DNA of 64,000 nucleotides from an uncultured Lachnospiraceae bacterium (GTDB taxonomy: Bacteria; Bacillota_A; Clostridia; Lachnospirales; Lachnospiraceae): positions 54,817 to 118,816 of the forward strand of contig CATOMC010000004.1 in the NCBI GenBank assembly GCA_951801245.1, read 5' to 3'. Shown piece by piece: positions 56,478 to 64,000 of this stretch (position 1 is the stretch's first letter; each line of letters begins with the position of its first letter). The notes below the pieces were generated by a model. It saw only the letters and a program-made list of their open reading frames with translations. It was not told the origin of the DNA and did not search any database. The translations under genes and the position numbers were made by a program.

Positions 56478-56978
56478 TTATTTCTTTGCCTCCCGGTTTG
56501 CCTGAAAGTAGTAGCCGTGGCCGGTTTTCTCGTCGTCAAAGGTAAATTCGCATATCTCGTTATACATGGAGCCGTCCCAATTAAGGATGTAGATTTGATA
56601 GTCGTATGCAAAGCTCCTGATCGTCTCCGCCTCGCAGGGCGTGTCGGTTCCGTCCATAGTCCAGTCATAGCGGTGCAGTTTGGTCTCCTCATATTCTTCC
56701 AGCTCGTCGGTGTAGTAATATCTGGTGAAGCCTTCCGAGGTCTCGTAGCTTTCCAGCTTCCGGCGAAGATGTTTGGTAGTGATGTATTCGGCGGAATGGC
56801 ATTTCTTTTCTCCGTTTACTACCGTGTAGCTGTAGCTTTCGGGGCGGTACGGGTTTTCAAATTCCTCGCGGTCAATATCCATTGAGATGCCTTTCCTTTC
56901 GCATTGTTTCCGTACATACCGGAGAAACTGTGCAAGGGTTACATTGTTACGCTGTATTTCGATAGAATAGTCTGCCAT
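56478..56978 (-). CDS. Accessory-element protein of unknown function
   Basis: The 166-residue product (MADYSIEIQRNNVTLAQFLR, KQCERKGISMDIDREEFENP, ending GHGYYFQANREAKK) is hydrophilic and rich in Glu and Tyr, without signal peptide or known motif. AAGGAGG precedes ATG 56978. It is the first of three genes that carry the shared TTGCTT-N16-TAAGCT leader, here at 57013-57050. The family is unknown to me; similar context suggests mobile-element cargo. Confidence 0.75.
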   Translation of the reverse strand: MADYSIEIQRNNVTLAQFLRYVRKQCERKGISMDIDREEFENPYRPESYSYTVVNGEKKCHSAEYITTKHLRRKLESYETSEGFTRYYYTDELEEYEETKLHRYDWTMDGTDTPCEAETIRSFAYDYQIYILNWDGSMYNEICEFTFDDEKTGHGYYFQANREAKK

Positions 56979-57012
56979 GGTGTGTGCCTCCTTAAAGATA
57001 TGTTTTGTTTGC

Positions 57013-57050
57013 TGTGAGTGACAGCTTACGCACCACCGGTCAAAAAGCAA
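57013..57050 (-). promoter_or_regulatory. Shared promoter/leader, copy 1
   Basis: On the minus strand TTGCTT (57050-57045), exactly 16 nt, TAAGCT (57028-57023) and the tail GTCACTCACA lie 45 bases before ATG 56978. Copies 2 and 3 upstream of the next two genes have the same hexamers and spacing. Confidence 0.7.
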
Positions 57051-57134
57051 GCTCAAAATGCTTAAAAGATATCTTTATTTTTGGAATATCCGGGCAGCAA
57101 AAAGCCCCGCCGGGGCGGGGCCGCTGTGGCTGTA

Positions 57135-57797
57135 TTATGCTGCGGTGAAGCCCTGTGCCGCGAGTGCTTCCACCAATGCTTTGTTCTCCCTGCCTGTGAG
57201 GGTTCCGTCTCTGCCAATGGTATAGTCCTCTACTACGAAGGCATAAGTCGGAGCTTTCATGTATTTAGGTTCTGCGCCTATGAAGCTGCCTACTGCCGCC
57301 GCCAGTTCTTTCCTGCGCGGGCCGGTTACATTATAGAGGATTTCCATTGTGCCGGATTCCTCGGCGGGTGCTGTTTCCCCGGCGGGCTCGTTAGCCTCTG
57401 CTGTGGATTCCTCTGCCGTTTCACTCTCGGTGGCGGTATCCTCTGCTTTTTCCGGTTCAGCCGCCGGGGCTTCTGGCATGGCCGCTGGGGCATTTTCCTC
57501 CGGCGTGGGTTCCTGCTCTGCGGCGGCTTTCGCTGCCTCTTTGGCTGCTGTTTTCTTGGCCCTCGTCATTTTTGCCCTTGCCTCAGGGAATACCTCCGGC
57601 AGTACGCCCGGTGCGTAGCTGATTTCAAAAGTGATTTTGCCGTCTGCAGGTACGTTGAAATGGAAGTCCAGCATTTCCGCCTCTTTGAGCGTATCCGGCA
57701 GGTCAATGTTCTTGTACCGTTTTAATTCCTTGCTCTCTACCATAAGGCATACCGGAACCGCGTCCCTCAATTTTGCTGTGATTTTTCCTGTCTTCAT
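57135..57797 (-). CDS. Conserved accessory-element protein with Ala/Glu/Pro linker
   Basis: The 220-residue protein has an N-terminal domain (KITAKLRDAVPVCLMVESKE, NIDLPDTLKEAEMLDFHFNV), an Ala/Glu/Pro-rich disordered linker (about 80-150) and a C-terminal domain (ILYNVTGPRRKELAAAVGSF, YAFVVEDYTIGRDGTLTG, ALAAQGFTAA). The C-terminal pattern resembles proteins annotated as virulence-related in Clostridial conjugative elements, a label without known function. AAAGGTGG precedes ATG 57797. Its GC-rich coding differs from the AT-rich flanks. Confidence 0.75.
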   Translation of the reverse strand: MKTGKITAKLRDAVPVCLMVESKELKRYKNIDLPDTLKEAEMLDFHFNVPADGKITFEISYAPGVLPEVFPEARAKMTRAKKTAAKEAAKAAAEQEPTPEENAPAAMPEAPAAEPEKAEDTATESETAEESTAEANEPAGETAPAEESGTMEILYNVTGPRRKELAAAVGSFIGAEPKYMKAPTYAFVVEDYTIGRDGTLTGRENKALVEALAAQGFTAA

Positions 57798-57846
57798 AAT
57801 GTTTTCCACCTTTCGTATTTTGATATTTTGTACTGGCTGCTTGCCT

Positions 57847-57884
57847 TGTGAGTGACAGCTTATACATTTTGGTGGTGAAAGCAA
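57847..57884 (-). promoter_or_regulatory. Shared promoter/leader, copy 2
   Basis: Minus strand TTGCTT (57884-57879), 16 nt, TAAGCT (57862-57857) and GTCACTCACA, the same tail as copy 1, lie about 60 bases before ATG 57797. Confidence 0.7.
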
Positions 57885-57995
57885 GCCTTTTTTCAAAGAA
57901 ATTTCTCTTTTTTATCCGCATAAAAGCAACGAAAAAGGCCAGCCGTTGGAGATTGGCTGGCTGATGGTAAATGCGCCCGACAGGCGCATGGTATG

Positions 57996-58607
57996 TTATG
58001 CCCTCTCGAAAGGCTCTCCGCAGTCCCCGCAGATCACATTTACCTCGCGGGTTGCCCGGATAATGGTGCCGCAGCAGGGGCAGACATATTTGATACTGCG
58101 GTTGATGGATTTTGTGCTTCCGCCCTTGGAGCCTCCCTCTATCTGCAGGCGGCTGGCATGGATACCGGCCTCGCCCAAGGTAGCCTTGATCCAAGCCTCT
58201 GCCTCCGGGGCCAGCGTCGTAACCGTCCAGCCGTATTTTGCATGTTTCTCTATATGTAGTCCATGGGCCTCGGCGGTTGCCTTGAATTTCATGTTGTGGT
58301 AATAGCCGTTGTTGCTTACGTCCTGAATGTCATGTTCCAGATCATAGAGGTGGGCCATTTCATGTAAGAGAGTAGCGGCCAGCTCCGTCATGGGGCGGTC
58401 AAGATACTCGGCGCAGAGATTGATCTCCCGGTATTTCTCCTCGTCGGCATTCCAGATTTCGTGGATACTGCACCAGCCGTATGCGCCGCGCCCGCCGTCC
58501 GGGGATACGGTGATGGCCGGGCGGGTAAGTTCCATATTATAAAAATGCTCGTTGAACAGGTCAAACATTTCCTCGGTTTTCTTTACGATTTCGGATATCT
58601 GTAACAT
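57996..58607 (-). CDS. SprT-like zinc metallopeptidase with zinc ribbon
   Basis: The 203-residue protein has a SprT-like domain with HEMAH at residues 82-86 (zinc and catalysis) and, from about 177, a zinc ribbon (VCPCCGTII and VICGDCGEPF). SprT-like proteins cleave DNA-protein crosslinks or are encoded on mobile elements with unknown targets. AAGGAGG precedes ATG 58607. It is transcribed away from the iteron-like array and the divergent LytTR genes. Confidence 0.85.
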   Translation of the reverse strand: MLQISEIVKKTEEMFDLFNEHFYNMELTRPAITVSPDGGRGAYGWCSIHEIWNADEEKYREINLCAEYLDRPMTELAATLLHEMAHLYDLEHDIQDVSNNGYYHNMKFKATAEAHGLHIEKHAKYGWTVTTLAPEAEAWIKATLGEAGIHASRLQIEGGSKGGSTKSINRSIKYVCPCCGTIIRATREVNVICGDCGEPFERA

Positions 58608-58640
58608 AGCTGTGTCCTCCTTAAAATTATCTTTTAATTC

Positions 58641-58678
58641 TGTGTGACACAGCTTACATATTTTTAGTGTGAAAGCAA
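58641..58678 (-). promoter_or_regulatory. Shared promoter/leader, copy 3
   Basis: Minus strand TTGCTT (58678-58673), 16 nt, TAAGCT (58656-58651) and the variant tail GTGTCACACA lie 44 bases before ATG 58607. Confidence 0.7.
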
Positions 58679-58890
58679 GCTCAAAAGGATTATTTTTGTA
58701 TGAAAACTGGGAGAGATAGGGCTTGCGTGTAGAGGTGTCTTAGTTTCCGGCAGATACGGACACGGAAAGCCTAGAAAGCCCGTAAATCCGCCACTTTCGG
58801 CACTACATAGGTTAGAAATTTACATTATTTCCGTGTGCTTTTGAGGGTATTTTTACATTGGTAAGAGTACGAACGGTTGTTCTGGGATTG

Positions 58891-59090
58891 TTTTGCCTGA
58901 TAGTTTGTACTCGTAGGCAAAACTCGGATATTATCACGGAAACTCGGATACTCGCACGGAAACTGCTGTACTATCAGGCAAAAGTCGATACTATCAGGCA
59001 AAACCCTTATACGAACACGGAAACTGCCTGTGAGTTTTCGTGATAATATAAGGGTTTCCGTGATTGTATAAGCAGTTTTCGTGATAGTAT
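58891..59090. repeat. Iteron-like array of ten 16-bp units at 20-21 bp spacing
   Basis: Six direct units start at 58907, 58928, 58948, 58968, 58988 and 59009 (examples ATATTATCACGGAAAC and ATACTATCAGGCAAAA). Inverted units lie at 58891-58906, 59034-59049, 59054-59069 and 59075-59090 (for example GTTTCCGTGATTGTAT). Two core types alternate: CACGGAAAC/CACGAAAAC and AGGCAAAA. A degenerate unit lies at 58753-58770. The 20-21 bp spacing puts all units on one face of the helix, as for Rep iterons or arrays of dimeric regulators. No coding frame explains it. Confidence 0.85.
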
Positions 59091-59464
59091 ATGAGTAAAG
59101 CAGTAAAAATTGAATGGAATATTGAAAAAGAGGGGAAAGGGCTGTTTCGGCAGTCCTTTTTCTCATGTCTTAAGATTTCATAATTCATTTCTTTACATTT
59201 CAAATATCACAGATATTTATAATTGGTTCAGAAAATAATAAGTTGGAAAGTGGAGGAAGCAGAGTTAATATGCTTATACGGTGGTTTTCGTATCGGCTAT
59301 GTGCCACTTTGTGAGACAGTCGCTCCTCTGTGGGAAGTATATTTCACACCTAAAATGCAACAATTGGCACCTTGCAATCAGTTGGTAATACGCCAGCGCC
59401 GATATAATAAATGATCATGGGTATGTATTTTTCATGTCTCAGCTTTAGAAAGGAAAAAAGATTT
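59091..59464. other. Gene-free leader before the LytTR regulator
   Basis: This AT-rich stretch between the iteron-like array and the regulator start holds no gene with a ribosome site. No confident promoter was identified. Confidence 0.4.
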
Positions 59465-60187
59465 ATGAGGATAGCAGTTTGTGATGATGACCGACCAATA
59501 CGGGAAGAACTGATCCGTCTGATACAAAAGCAGGTATCTGATGCGGATATCATGGAGTATCAGTCGGGGGAAAAACTGCTCCATGCCGGAGTGGACTTTG
59601 ACATTTATTTTCTTGATATTGAGATGGATACGGTGTCTGGCATGGAGCTGGCAAGGCATATCCGGGAACGGGAAGAAACCGGCAGGAAAAGGAGCATTAT
59701 TATCTTTGTGACAGGGTATCGGGAATACATGGGAGAAGCCTTTGATGTCAATGCTTTCCACTATCTACTGAAACCTTTAGACGAGAAGAAATTTGCAGAG
59801 GTTTTTGCACGTGCATGGAAAGAGGCATCTGTTTTTTGCGAACAGGAAAAGAGGTACATCATGGTGAAAAGCCTTGGCGCGCAGCAGCGATTACTGCTAA
59901 AGGAAATTTACTATATCGAGAGCCGCAATAAAAAAGTCATTATCCATACAACGGACAAAACGCTGGAAGTCTACGGGAAGATGGAAGAACTGGAAAACAG
60001 GCTGGGCAGTACCTTTTACCGCTGTCACAGATGTTATCTTGTAAACATGGAGAAGATATCTGCTTACAGTGCAGATAACATACAGGTCACGAACGGGGAT
60101 AACCTGCTACTAGCAAGGACGAAATATTCTGATTTTATCAAAGCCTATATGCGGTATATCAAAAATGGAGGGATTGTCAATGTTTGA
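59465..60187 (+). CDS. LytTR-family response regulator
   Basis: The 240-residue protein has a receiver domain (MRIAVCDDDRPIREEL, phosphoacceptor D51 in FLDIEMD, lysine in YLLKPLDEKKF) and a C-terminal LytTR DNA-binding domain (IYYIESRNKKVIIHT, FYRCHRCYLVNMEKI). This is the AgrA/VirR type, which binds direct repeats spaced by about two helical turns. AAAGGAAAAA precedes ATG 59465. It overlaps the kinase gene by eight bases. The array upstream, with 20-21 bp periodicity, is a candidate binding region. Confidence 0.92.
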   Translation: MRIAVCDDDRPIREELIRLIQKQVSDADIMEYQSGEKLLHAGVDFDIYFLDIEMDTVSGMELARHIREREETGRKRSIIIFVTGYREYMGEAFDVNAFHYLLKPLDEKKFAEVFARAWKEASVFCEQEKRYIMVKSLGAQQRLLLKEIYYIESRNKKVIIHTTDKTLEVYGKMEELENRLGSTFYRCHRCYLVNMEKISAYSADNIQVTNGDNLLLARTKYSDFIKAYMRYIKNGGIVNV

Positions 60188-61622
60188 TCTGTTGTCTCCG
60201 GTTGCTATGTATTTAGCCGATAGTGTATTGAGTGTCATCTATACATGGAGTTTTTTGAAAGAAAAGTATGAGAAAAGGGGAATGCCAGTGATCTGGGCTG
60301 GCGTTTATTTTCTGATCCAGATACTGGTATTTATCATAGGAGCCGACAGATTTCCGGTGGGTAAAGCTGCAGGGATCATCTTAAATATCTGTATTCTGCT
60401 GTTTATGCAGTCATTTTTCTTCCAAAAAGAGATGCAAAAACAATTATTTGTTACCTTTAGTTTCGTGGCGGGGACAGAGACGGTGAAATATATGTTCATT
60501 ACGTTTGATATTGTGGTAAGCGGATGGGGGAATCAGATCTTAGATCATCTGCTCGCAGAGAATATCTTAAATACGGTAGAAAGAACTGAGAATGTGATAA
60601 CGATCTACAATGCCGTAATGACGGTCTTATGCGTAGTGTTCTATATCTTGTTATTGTCCGGATATCTGTTTTTCATAAGAAGGAAGTATATAAAAAAGGA
60701 TTATCCGTTACAGACACATGAGAATGTTTTTCTGATCTTGCCCTGCATTGCTGCGTTGTGTATCTCGGTCATCATAAGACTGATTATCACTTCGCTGAAC
60801 AATGGGTTGGGGATCGTTATTTATAAGGCTGTTCCGCCAATCCGTTTTTGGCTGCCTGTTGTCGGTGCCTTAATGCTTTCTGACATCATTGCCAGTATCG
60901 TATTGTTTCAGAAACAGATACAGTACCATGAAGAGACAGGGAAACGTGCCCTGTTGGAAAACCAAGTCCGGCAGATGCAGAAGGAGATCGCAGAGATACA
61001 GGATATCTATACCGATATGCGGGGATTCCGGCATGATATGAGAAGCCATTTAGCCAATATTTCTCTGCTTGTCAAAGGAGCGGTAGGCTCCGTGAAGGAA
61101 GAACTGGAAAGCTATGTCGGGAAAATGGAGGAAACGGTCAGCAGAATAGACTTTATTTATCAGACGGGAAATCCGATCACGGACATTATCATCCACCAGA
61201 AAAGTCAGGAAGCAGAGAAGAAACAGATACGGTTTCAGGTTGATTTTGTCTATCCGCATAAGCTACCGATTGATGTTTATGATATCGCGGTCATTTTGAA
61301 TAATGCGTTGGAAAACGCCATAGAAGCGTGCGGCATGGTAGAGAGTGAAAAACAGATCAGCTTACGTTCCTATGTAAAAGGCAGCCTGTTCTTTATAGAG
61401 GTTGAGAATGATTTCGCAGGAGACATTGTTATGGAAAAAGAAAGCGGGCTGCCGGTCAGCAGCAAGGAAAACGGAAAGCTGCATGGGATTGGCATATCCA
61501 ACATACAAAGATGCGCGAAGAAATATATGGGTGATATTGACATAGCGGTTTCTAATACAGGCGGCAGGAAGAAATTCAGCCTTACCGTTATGATGAATGG
61601 AAAGGCAGGGGCGGACGGTTAA
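60180..61622 (+). CDS. GHKL-type sensor histidine kinase (AgrC-like)
   Basis: The 480-residue kinase has six or seven membrane segments in residues 1-250 and a cytoplasmic part with the histidine in GFRHDMRSHLANI, N box NNALENAIEAC and G box GIGISNIQRC. This is the layout of AgrC-like kinases that often sense peptides. GGAGGG before ATG 60180 sets the start, inside the 3' end of the regulator gene. The downstream short frame at 61629 could encode a peptide, but no AgrB-type processing protein is present in the window. Confidence 0.92.
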   Translation: MFDLLSPVAMYLADSVLSVIYTWSFLKEKYEKRGMPVIWAGVYFLIQILVFIIGADRFPVGKAAGIILNICILLFMQSFFFQKEMQKQLFVTFSFVAGTETVKYMFITFDIVVSGWGNQILDHLLAENILNTVERTENVITIYNAVMTVLCVVFYILLLSGYLFFIRRKYIKKDYPLQTHENVFLILPCIAALCISVIIRLIITSLNNGLGIVIYKAVPPIRFWLPVVGALMLSDIIASIVLFQKQIQYHEETGKRALLENQVRQMQKEIAEIQDIYTDMRGFRHDMRSHLANISLLVKGAVGSVKEELESYVGKMEETVSRIDFIYQTGNPITDIIIHQKSQEAEKKQIRFQVDFVYPHKLPIDVYDIAVILNNALENAIEACGMVESEKQISLRSYVKGSLFFIEVENDFAGDIVMEKESGLPVSSKENGKLHGIGISNIQRCAKKYMGDIDIAVSNTGGRKKFSLTVMMNGKAGADG

Positions 61623-61628
61623 TAGCAC

Positions 61629-61676
61629 ATGGGAAACTTCGCGCCCAAAACGGAGCAGTTCGCGCCGAATCTATGA
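61629..61676 (+). other. Possible 15-residue peptide frame with internal repeat
   Basis: ATG 61629 opens MGNFAPKTEQFAPNL before TGA, seven bases after the kinase stop. The peptide contains NFAPK and QFAPN, encoded by TTCGCGCC repeats at 61638 and 61659, 21 bases apart. The ribosome site is poor. It may be a tandem repeat in DNA rather than a gene. Confidence 0.25.
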
Positions 61677-61734
61677 AAAAATTCTGTCAAACGGCGATAA
61701 AGAAAGTAAGAATACTTTTCAGAAGGAGGATGGG

Positions 61735-62682
61735 ATGATAAACACAGCTTTTACAGGTGCAAACGGGGTGCGACAGCCATTGCTGCATTCTAAAAAAACA
61801 AATAAAATAGCAAGACAGCGGGCGGCGCTCCAACTTTTGTCGGGAACAGGAAGCGGCAGAAGCAGGGACAGCTTCACTATTTCCAGTGAAGCGAGGAAGT
61901 TTTCAAGAGAACGAATAGCGGCGTTGGTTGATAAAAGTGCAAATGTATCTAAGGGAGAGCTATCCTATTATTTCGCAAACTATAATGATCCAAGCGCTAT
62001 TCTGGATGCAATCAACTTTGGGACGCATGTGGAGTGTGGATATAATCCTGAGTTTAAGGATTATGGCGTTATGCGTTTTGATTATAACGGAAGCAGCCAG
62101 GTAGTGCCAAATTATGCAGTGCCGAAGATCAACGCGAACTCCTTGCCCGGTATTCACGCTGAAAACAATTGTCTGGTTCTGAAGAATAAAAGCTATTACG
62201 CATGGACTACGTCAAACGGTAGTCGATACGCATGGGCGGTTAATAACGGAATGATTGGGTATGCACGATCGGAATCAATGTTAGCAGAGAATAATGGTAC
62301 AAATTATAAGTCGGAAATGAGAAAAGCGAGTGGTATTTTAGCGGCATTGGCACAGGGAGAGAGTCTGTGGGACGTATTACATAGCAGGAAGGAAGTTTTA
62401 GCGACTTGTGAGAAAGTCGGAATCACGCCGGGTTTCTTTTCCATAGATGCGGGCGCAGGGAAGCATACCTATATCCTGCGGGAATCCGGTGCCGTGATAA
62501 ATGTGGATAATAACATTGCACGGTGGAATAGCATAAATTGGATAGGGAGCGGTTATAAAGAGGGGGACACATTTTCCATTTATGGCAATGAATATGCAAT
62601 AGACAGCAGCGGACACATCCATGTTTCAGTGGATGATACGTTTACGTCAACAGAGGTTAAATATCCAAAGCGTACCATGTAA
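61735..62682 (+). CDS. Unknown protein downstream of the LytTR/GHKL pair
   Basis: The 315-residue protein begins MINTAFTGANGVRQPLLHSK, has a Lys/Arg-rich helical first third including SRDSFTISSEARKFSRERIA, and then a domain with YAWTTSNGSRYAWAVNNGMI and GFFSIDAGAGKHTYILRESG. There is no signal peptide. The motif DSFTISSEA resembles phrases in some Lachnospiraceae surface- or flagellum-associated small proteins, but I assign no family. AGAAGGAGG precedes ATG 61735. It lies in the same direction as the kinase and is probably cotranscribed. Confidence 0.72.
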   Translation: MINTAFTGANGVRQPLLHSKKTNKIARQRAALQLLSGTGSGRSRDSFTISSEARKFSRERIAALVDKSANVSKGELSYYFANYNDPSAILDAINFGTHVECGYNPEFKDYGVMRFDYNGSSQVVPNYAVPKINANSLPGIHAENNCLVLKNKSYYAWTTSNGSRYAWAVNNGMIGYARSESMLAENNGTNYKSEMRKASGILAALAQGESLWDVLHSRKEVLATCEKVGITPGFFSIDAGAGKHTYILRESGAVINVDNNIARWNSINWIGSGYKEGDTFSIYGNEYAIDSSGHIHVSVDDTFTSTEVKYPKRTM

Positions 62683-62721
62683 CAAATCGAAACGATTGTT
62701 TTAGCTGGGAGAGGAGAAAGT

Positions 62722-63363
62722 ATGATGCAGGTAGGATTAAATAATTATCAGTTTGGAAACAGCAATGTGATGGAGAAAGCAGACACTAAAAAGGCGGAGA
62801 AAAAAGCAGAGGACAAATACGCCAGTGTATCAGCGTATGAAGCTTACTTAAAGGATAAGTACCCTTGCTTGACGGCTCCTAATTATAAGGTAACGATATC
62901 ACCGGCATATTTGGAGAAATGTATCAAAGATCCCAAAGAAGCTGAAGGGCTGGAAAAGAGTTTGGAGCATTTACCGATTAGTCATCAGAATATGACTGCA
63001 TCATGGAAAGCTTTAGGAGCGAGAGTTGTAAATGAGCAGTGGATTTATGATGAAAACGGGAATTGCGGTGGTAGCCCTAGTATGTATGTTACCAACAGCA
63101 ATTTATCATCCAGTGGCAGTGTTCAGGATAAAATATCGGAGAAAAAAGGTCAGAGAAAAACACCTTCACCGCAGGAGCATTACGAAAAGAGAAAACTTTT
63201 AAGAGAGCAGTTTGAGGAGAGGCTGGCGGAGAAGGAGTATCTGAAAGATCAGTTGGAAGAAAAAGAGATGAAGGATGAATTACTGGAAAAAAGCATTTTA
63301 TCAAAGGAGCGGAATGCAGGCAGATTCATTGAGCGGTATGAAGCCAATATTATGACATCTTAA
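62722..63363 (+). CDS. Coiled-coil protein, possibly distant DUF6033 relative
   Basis: The 213-residue protein has AYEAYLKDKYPCLTAPNYKV, TISPAYLEKCIKDPKEAEGL and WIYDENGNCGGSPSMYV, followed by a long charged helix (about 150-205). The stretch around YKVTISPAYLE matches YSVLIDPEELE of the DUF6033-like protein at 21403, suggesting distant relation; this is by eye only. GGAGAGGAG precedes ATG 62722. It follows the 61735 gene by 39 bases, and neither has membrane segments. Confidence 0.75.
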   Translation: MMQVGLNNYQFGNSNVMEKADTKKAEKKAEDKYASVSAYEAYLKDKYPCLTAPNYKVTISPAYLEKCIKDPKEAEGLEKSLEHLPISHQNMTASWKALGARVVNEQWIYDENGNCGGSPSMYVTNSNLSSSGSVQDKISEKKGQRKTPSPQEHYEKRKLLREQFEERLAEKEYLKDQLEEKEMKDELLEKSILSKERNAGRFIERYEANIMTS

Positions 63364-63506
63364 ATTGTTAAATATGCTGTTTATATAGAATGTTATAGGA
63401 CGCATGGCCTCAATAAGCCGTAGCGGACGGCAGGCTTGGTATTCCCGGCATTTTTGCAGATCAGGGAAATTGAGGAGCCGGGGGAAAAATAATACACAAC
63501 CGATAA

Positions 63507-63545
63507 AAGGGAACCAAGCAGGAACACTTCATGTTTGGTTCCCTT
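63507..63545 (+). terminator. Terminator between the unknown cluster and the Com-like gene
   Basis: AAGGGAACCAA (63507-63517) and TTGGTTCCCTT (63535-63545) make a perfect 11-bp stem, followed by GTTA. No gene is seen in 63364-63506. Confidence 0.75.
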
Positions 63546-63577
63546 GTTACATAATCAGTACGGGGAGGCGGTTGTCA

Positions 63578-63748
63578 GTGGAAAGGATCAGATGCCCGAA
63601 CCCTAAATGCGGGCGGCACATCCTTGACATTGAGGAAATGCCGCCGGGCGAGACGGTGCTTGAGATGAAGTGCAGGCGCTGTGGGGAGGTGGTCAGGGTG
63701 GGCTTTGGCCCGAAGAAGGTACATAAGAAGAACAGGCGGCAGGGGTAG
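63578..63748 (+). CDS. Com-like zinc-ribbon small protein
   Basis: The 56-residue product from GTG 63578 has CPNPKCGRHILDIEEMPPGE and MKCRRCGEVVRVGF, paired cysteines of a zinc ribbon similar to the Com translational regulator of Mu-like phages and to small proteins of conjugative elements. GGGGAGG lies nine bases before the start. A similar gene follows at 63913. Confidence 0.7.
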   Translation: MERIRCPNPKCGRHILDIEEMPPGETVLEMKCRRCGEVVRVGFGPKKVHKKNRRQG

Positions 63749-63799
63749 CCCTGCCATTTTTTGTATAGGCCGTGATTAGGAATGCGTTCTGTGGGCATA

Positions 63800-63841
63800 C
63801 TTACAGTATACATGGTAATTTATGGAAATTATCACTGTAAG
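63800..63841. repeat. Inverted repeat between the two Com-like genes
   Basis: CTTACAGT and ACTGTAAG form the outer arms and GGTAATTT / AAATTATC the inner arms of a 42-bp dyad. There is no T tract, so an operator or RNA hairpin is more likely than a terminator. Confidence 0.6.
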
Positions 63842-63912
63842 GACATCTTGCACGGAACCGTCCCGTTGATCGCGGTTAGAAATCCAGAAGTGGCTGTGGG
63901 AGGGATTGAGAG

Positions 63913-64000
63913 ATGTGCAAAATAAGGTGTCCGCTGTGCCGGAAGAGGATCTGCGATTTAATCGCCATCGCGGAGGGGAGGACAGTAGTCCGTATCAGAT
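63913..64000 (+). CDS. Second Com-like zinc-ribbon protein, cut by window end
   Basis: ATG 63913 behind GGGAGGG starts MCKIRCPLCRKRICDLIAIA and EGRTVVRIR, running off the window. The CPLC pair followed by the same spacing as in the gene at 63578 suggests a paralogue. Only 29 codons are visible. Confidence 0.65.
   Translation, partial: MCKIRCPLCRKRICDLIAIAEGRTVVRIR

Noticed and set aside
58891..59090. CRISPR array
   Set aside because: The gaps between units are only 4-5 bases, units occur in both orientations, and no cas genes are present.
58825..59166. Minus-strand frame through the iteron-like array (YTITKTAYTITETLI-type protein)
   Set aside because: Its repeats only mirror the DNA array; no ribosome site or fold is evident.

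Overview
This 64 kb window looks like chromosome of a Gram-positive, anaerobic gut Bacillota of the Lachnospiraceae type (Clostridium cluster XIVa). The basis is the mix of strong AGGAGG ribosome binding sites with TTG/GTG starts, HemZ, MecA, BlaI/M56-peptidase pairs, YtrA-type GntR/ABC operons, an Mgl galactose importer, a DUF6033-like protein and YesM/YesN-type remnants. This is inference from gene families; no rRNA or tRNA was seen and no species is named.

Left part (1-16.7 kb): the tail of an NhaC-type antiporter; a biotin operon bioY-bioB-bioD-bioA behind a BirA-type operator, with a 195-bp palindromic element between bioD and bioA; a membrane diguanylate cyclase; the mglB-mglA-mglC galactose ABC operon ending in a small InlB-repeat membrane protein; a giant Lhr-type helicase; a YbaK-like deacylase; peptidase T.

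Middle part (16.7-54.6 kb): a coiled-coil protein, then a decayed block (about 17.4-21.4 kb) with remnants of a YesM-like kinase, a YesN-like regulator and two sugar-binding lipoproteins around one intact serine hydrolase. Next come an Rrf2 regulator and a LacI-controlled sugar operon (ATPase, permease, binding protein, GH3 glycosidase). These are followed by a BlaI/M56 peptidase pair inside a large dyad, MecA, a DEAD-box RNA helicase, a YgjP-like peptidase, a TPR membrane protein and phosphoglycerate mutase. The block ends with a GntR-ABC operon, a MacB-like export operon, a secreted four-repeat protein, enolase, a YfcE-like phosphodiesterase, a MATE gene with an internal deletion, a phosphoribosyltransferase-like protein and HemZ.

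Right part (54.6-64 kb): accessory DNA, probably part of an integrated mobile element although no integrase or conjugation gene lies in the window. It starts with a scar of truncated genes (zinc-ribbon protein, FMN-binding domain, first codons of a response regulator). Four minus-strand small genes follow; three of them carry the same promoter/leader (TTGCTT, 16 nt, TAAGCT, then a CTCACA-like tail). Between the SprT-like gene and a divergent LytTR response regulator/GHKL kinase pair lies a 200-bp array of about ten 16-bp iteron-like repeats at 20-21 bp spacing. Downstream of the kinase are a possible 15-codon peptide with an internal repeat, two unknown proteins, and two small Com-like zinc-ribbon genes, the last cut by the window end.

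The strongest candidates for something undescribed are the iteron array with its divergent genes, the triplicated promoter, and the LytTR/GHKL cluster with its downstream unknown genes.
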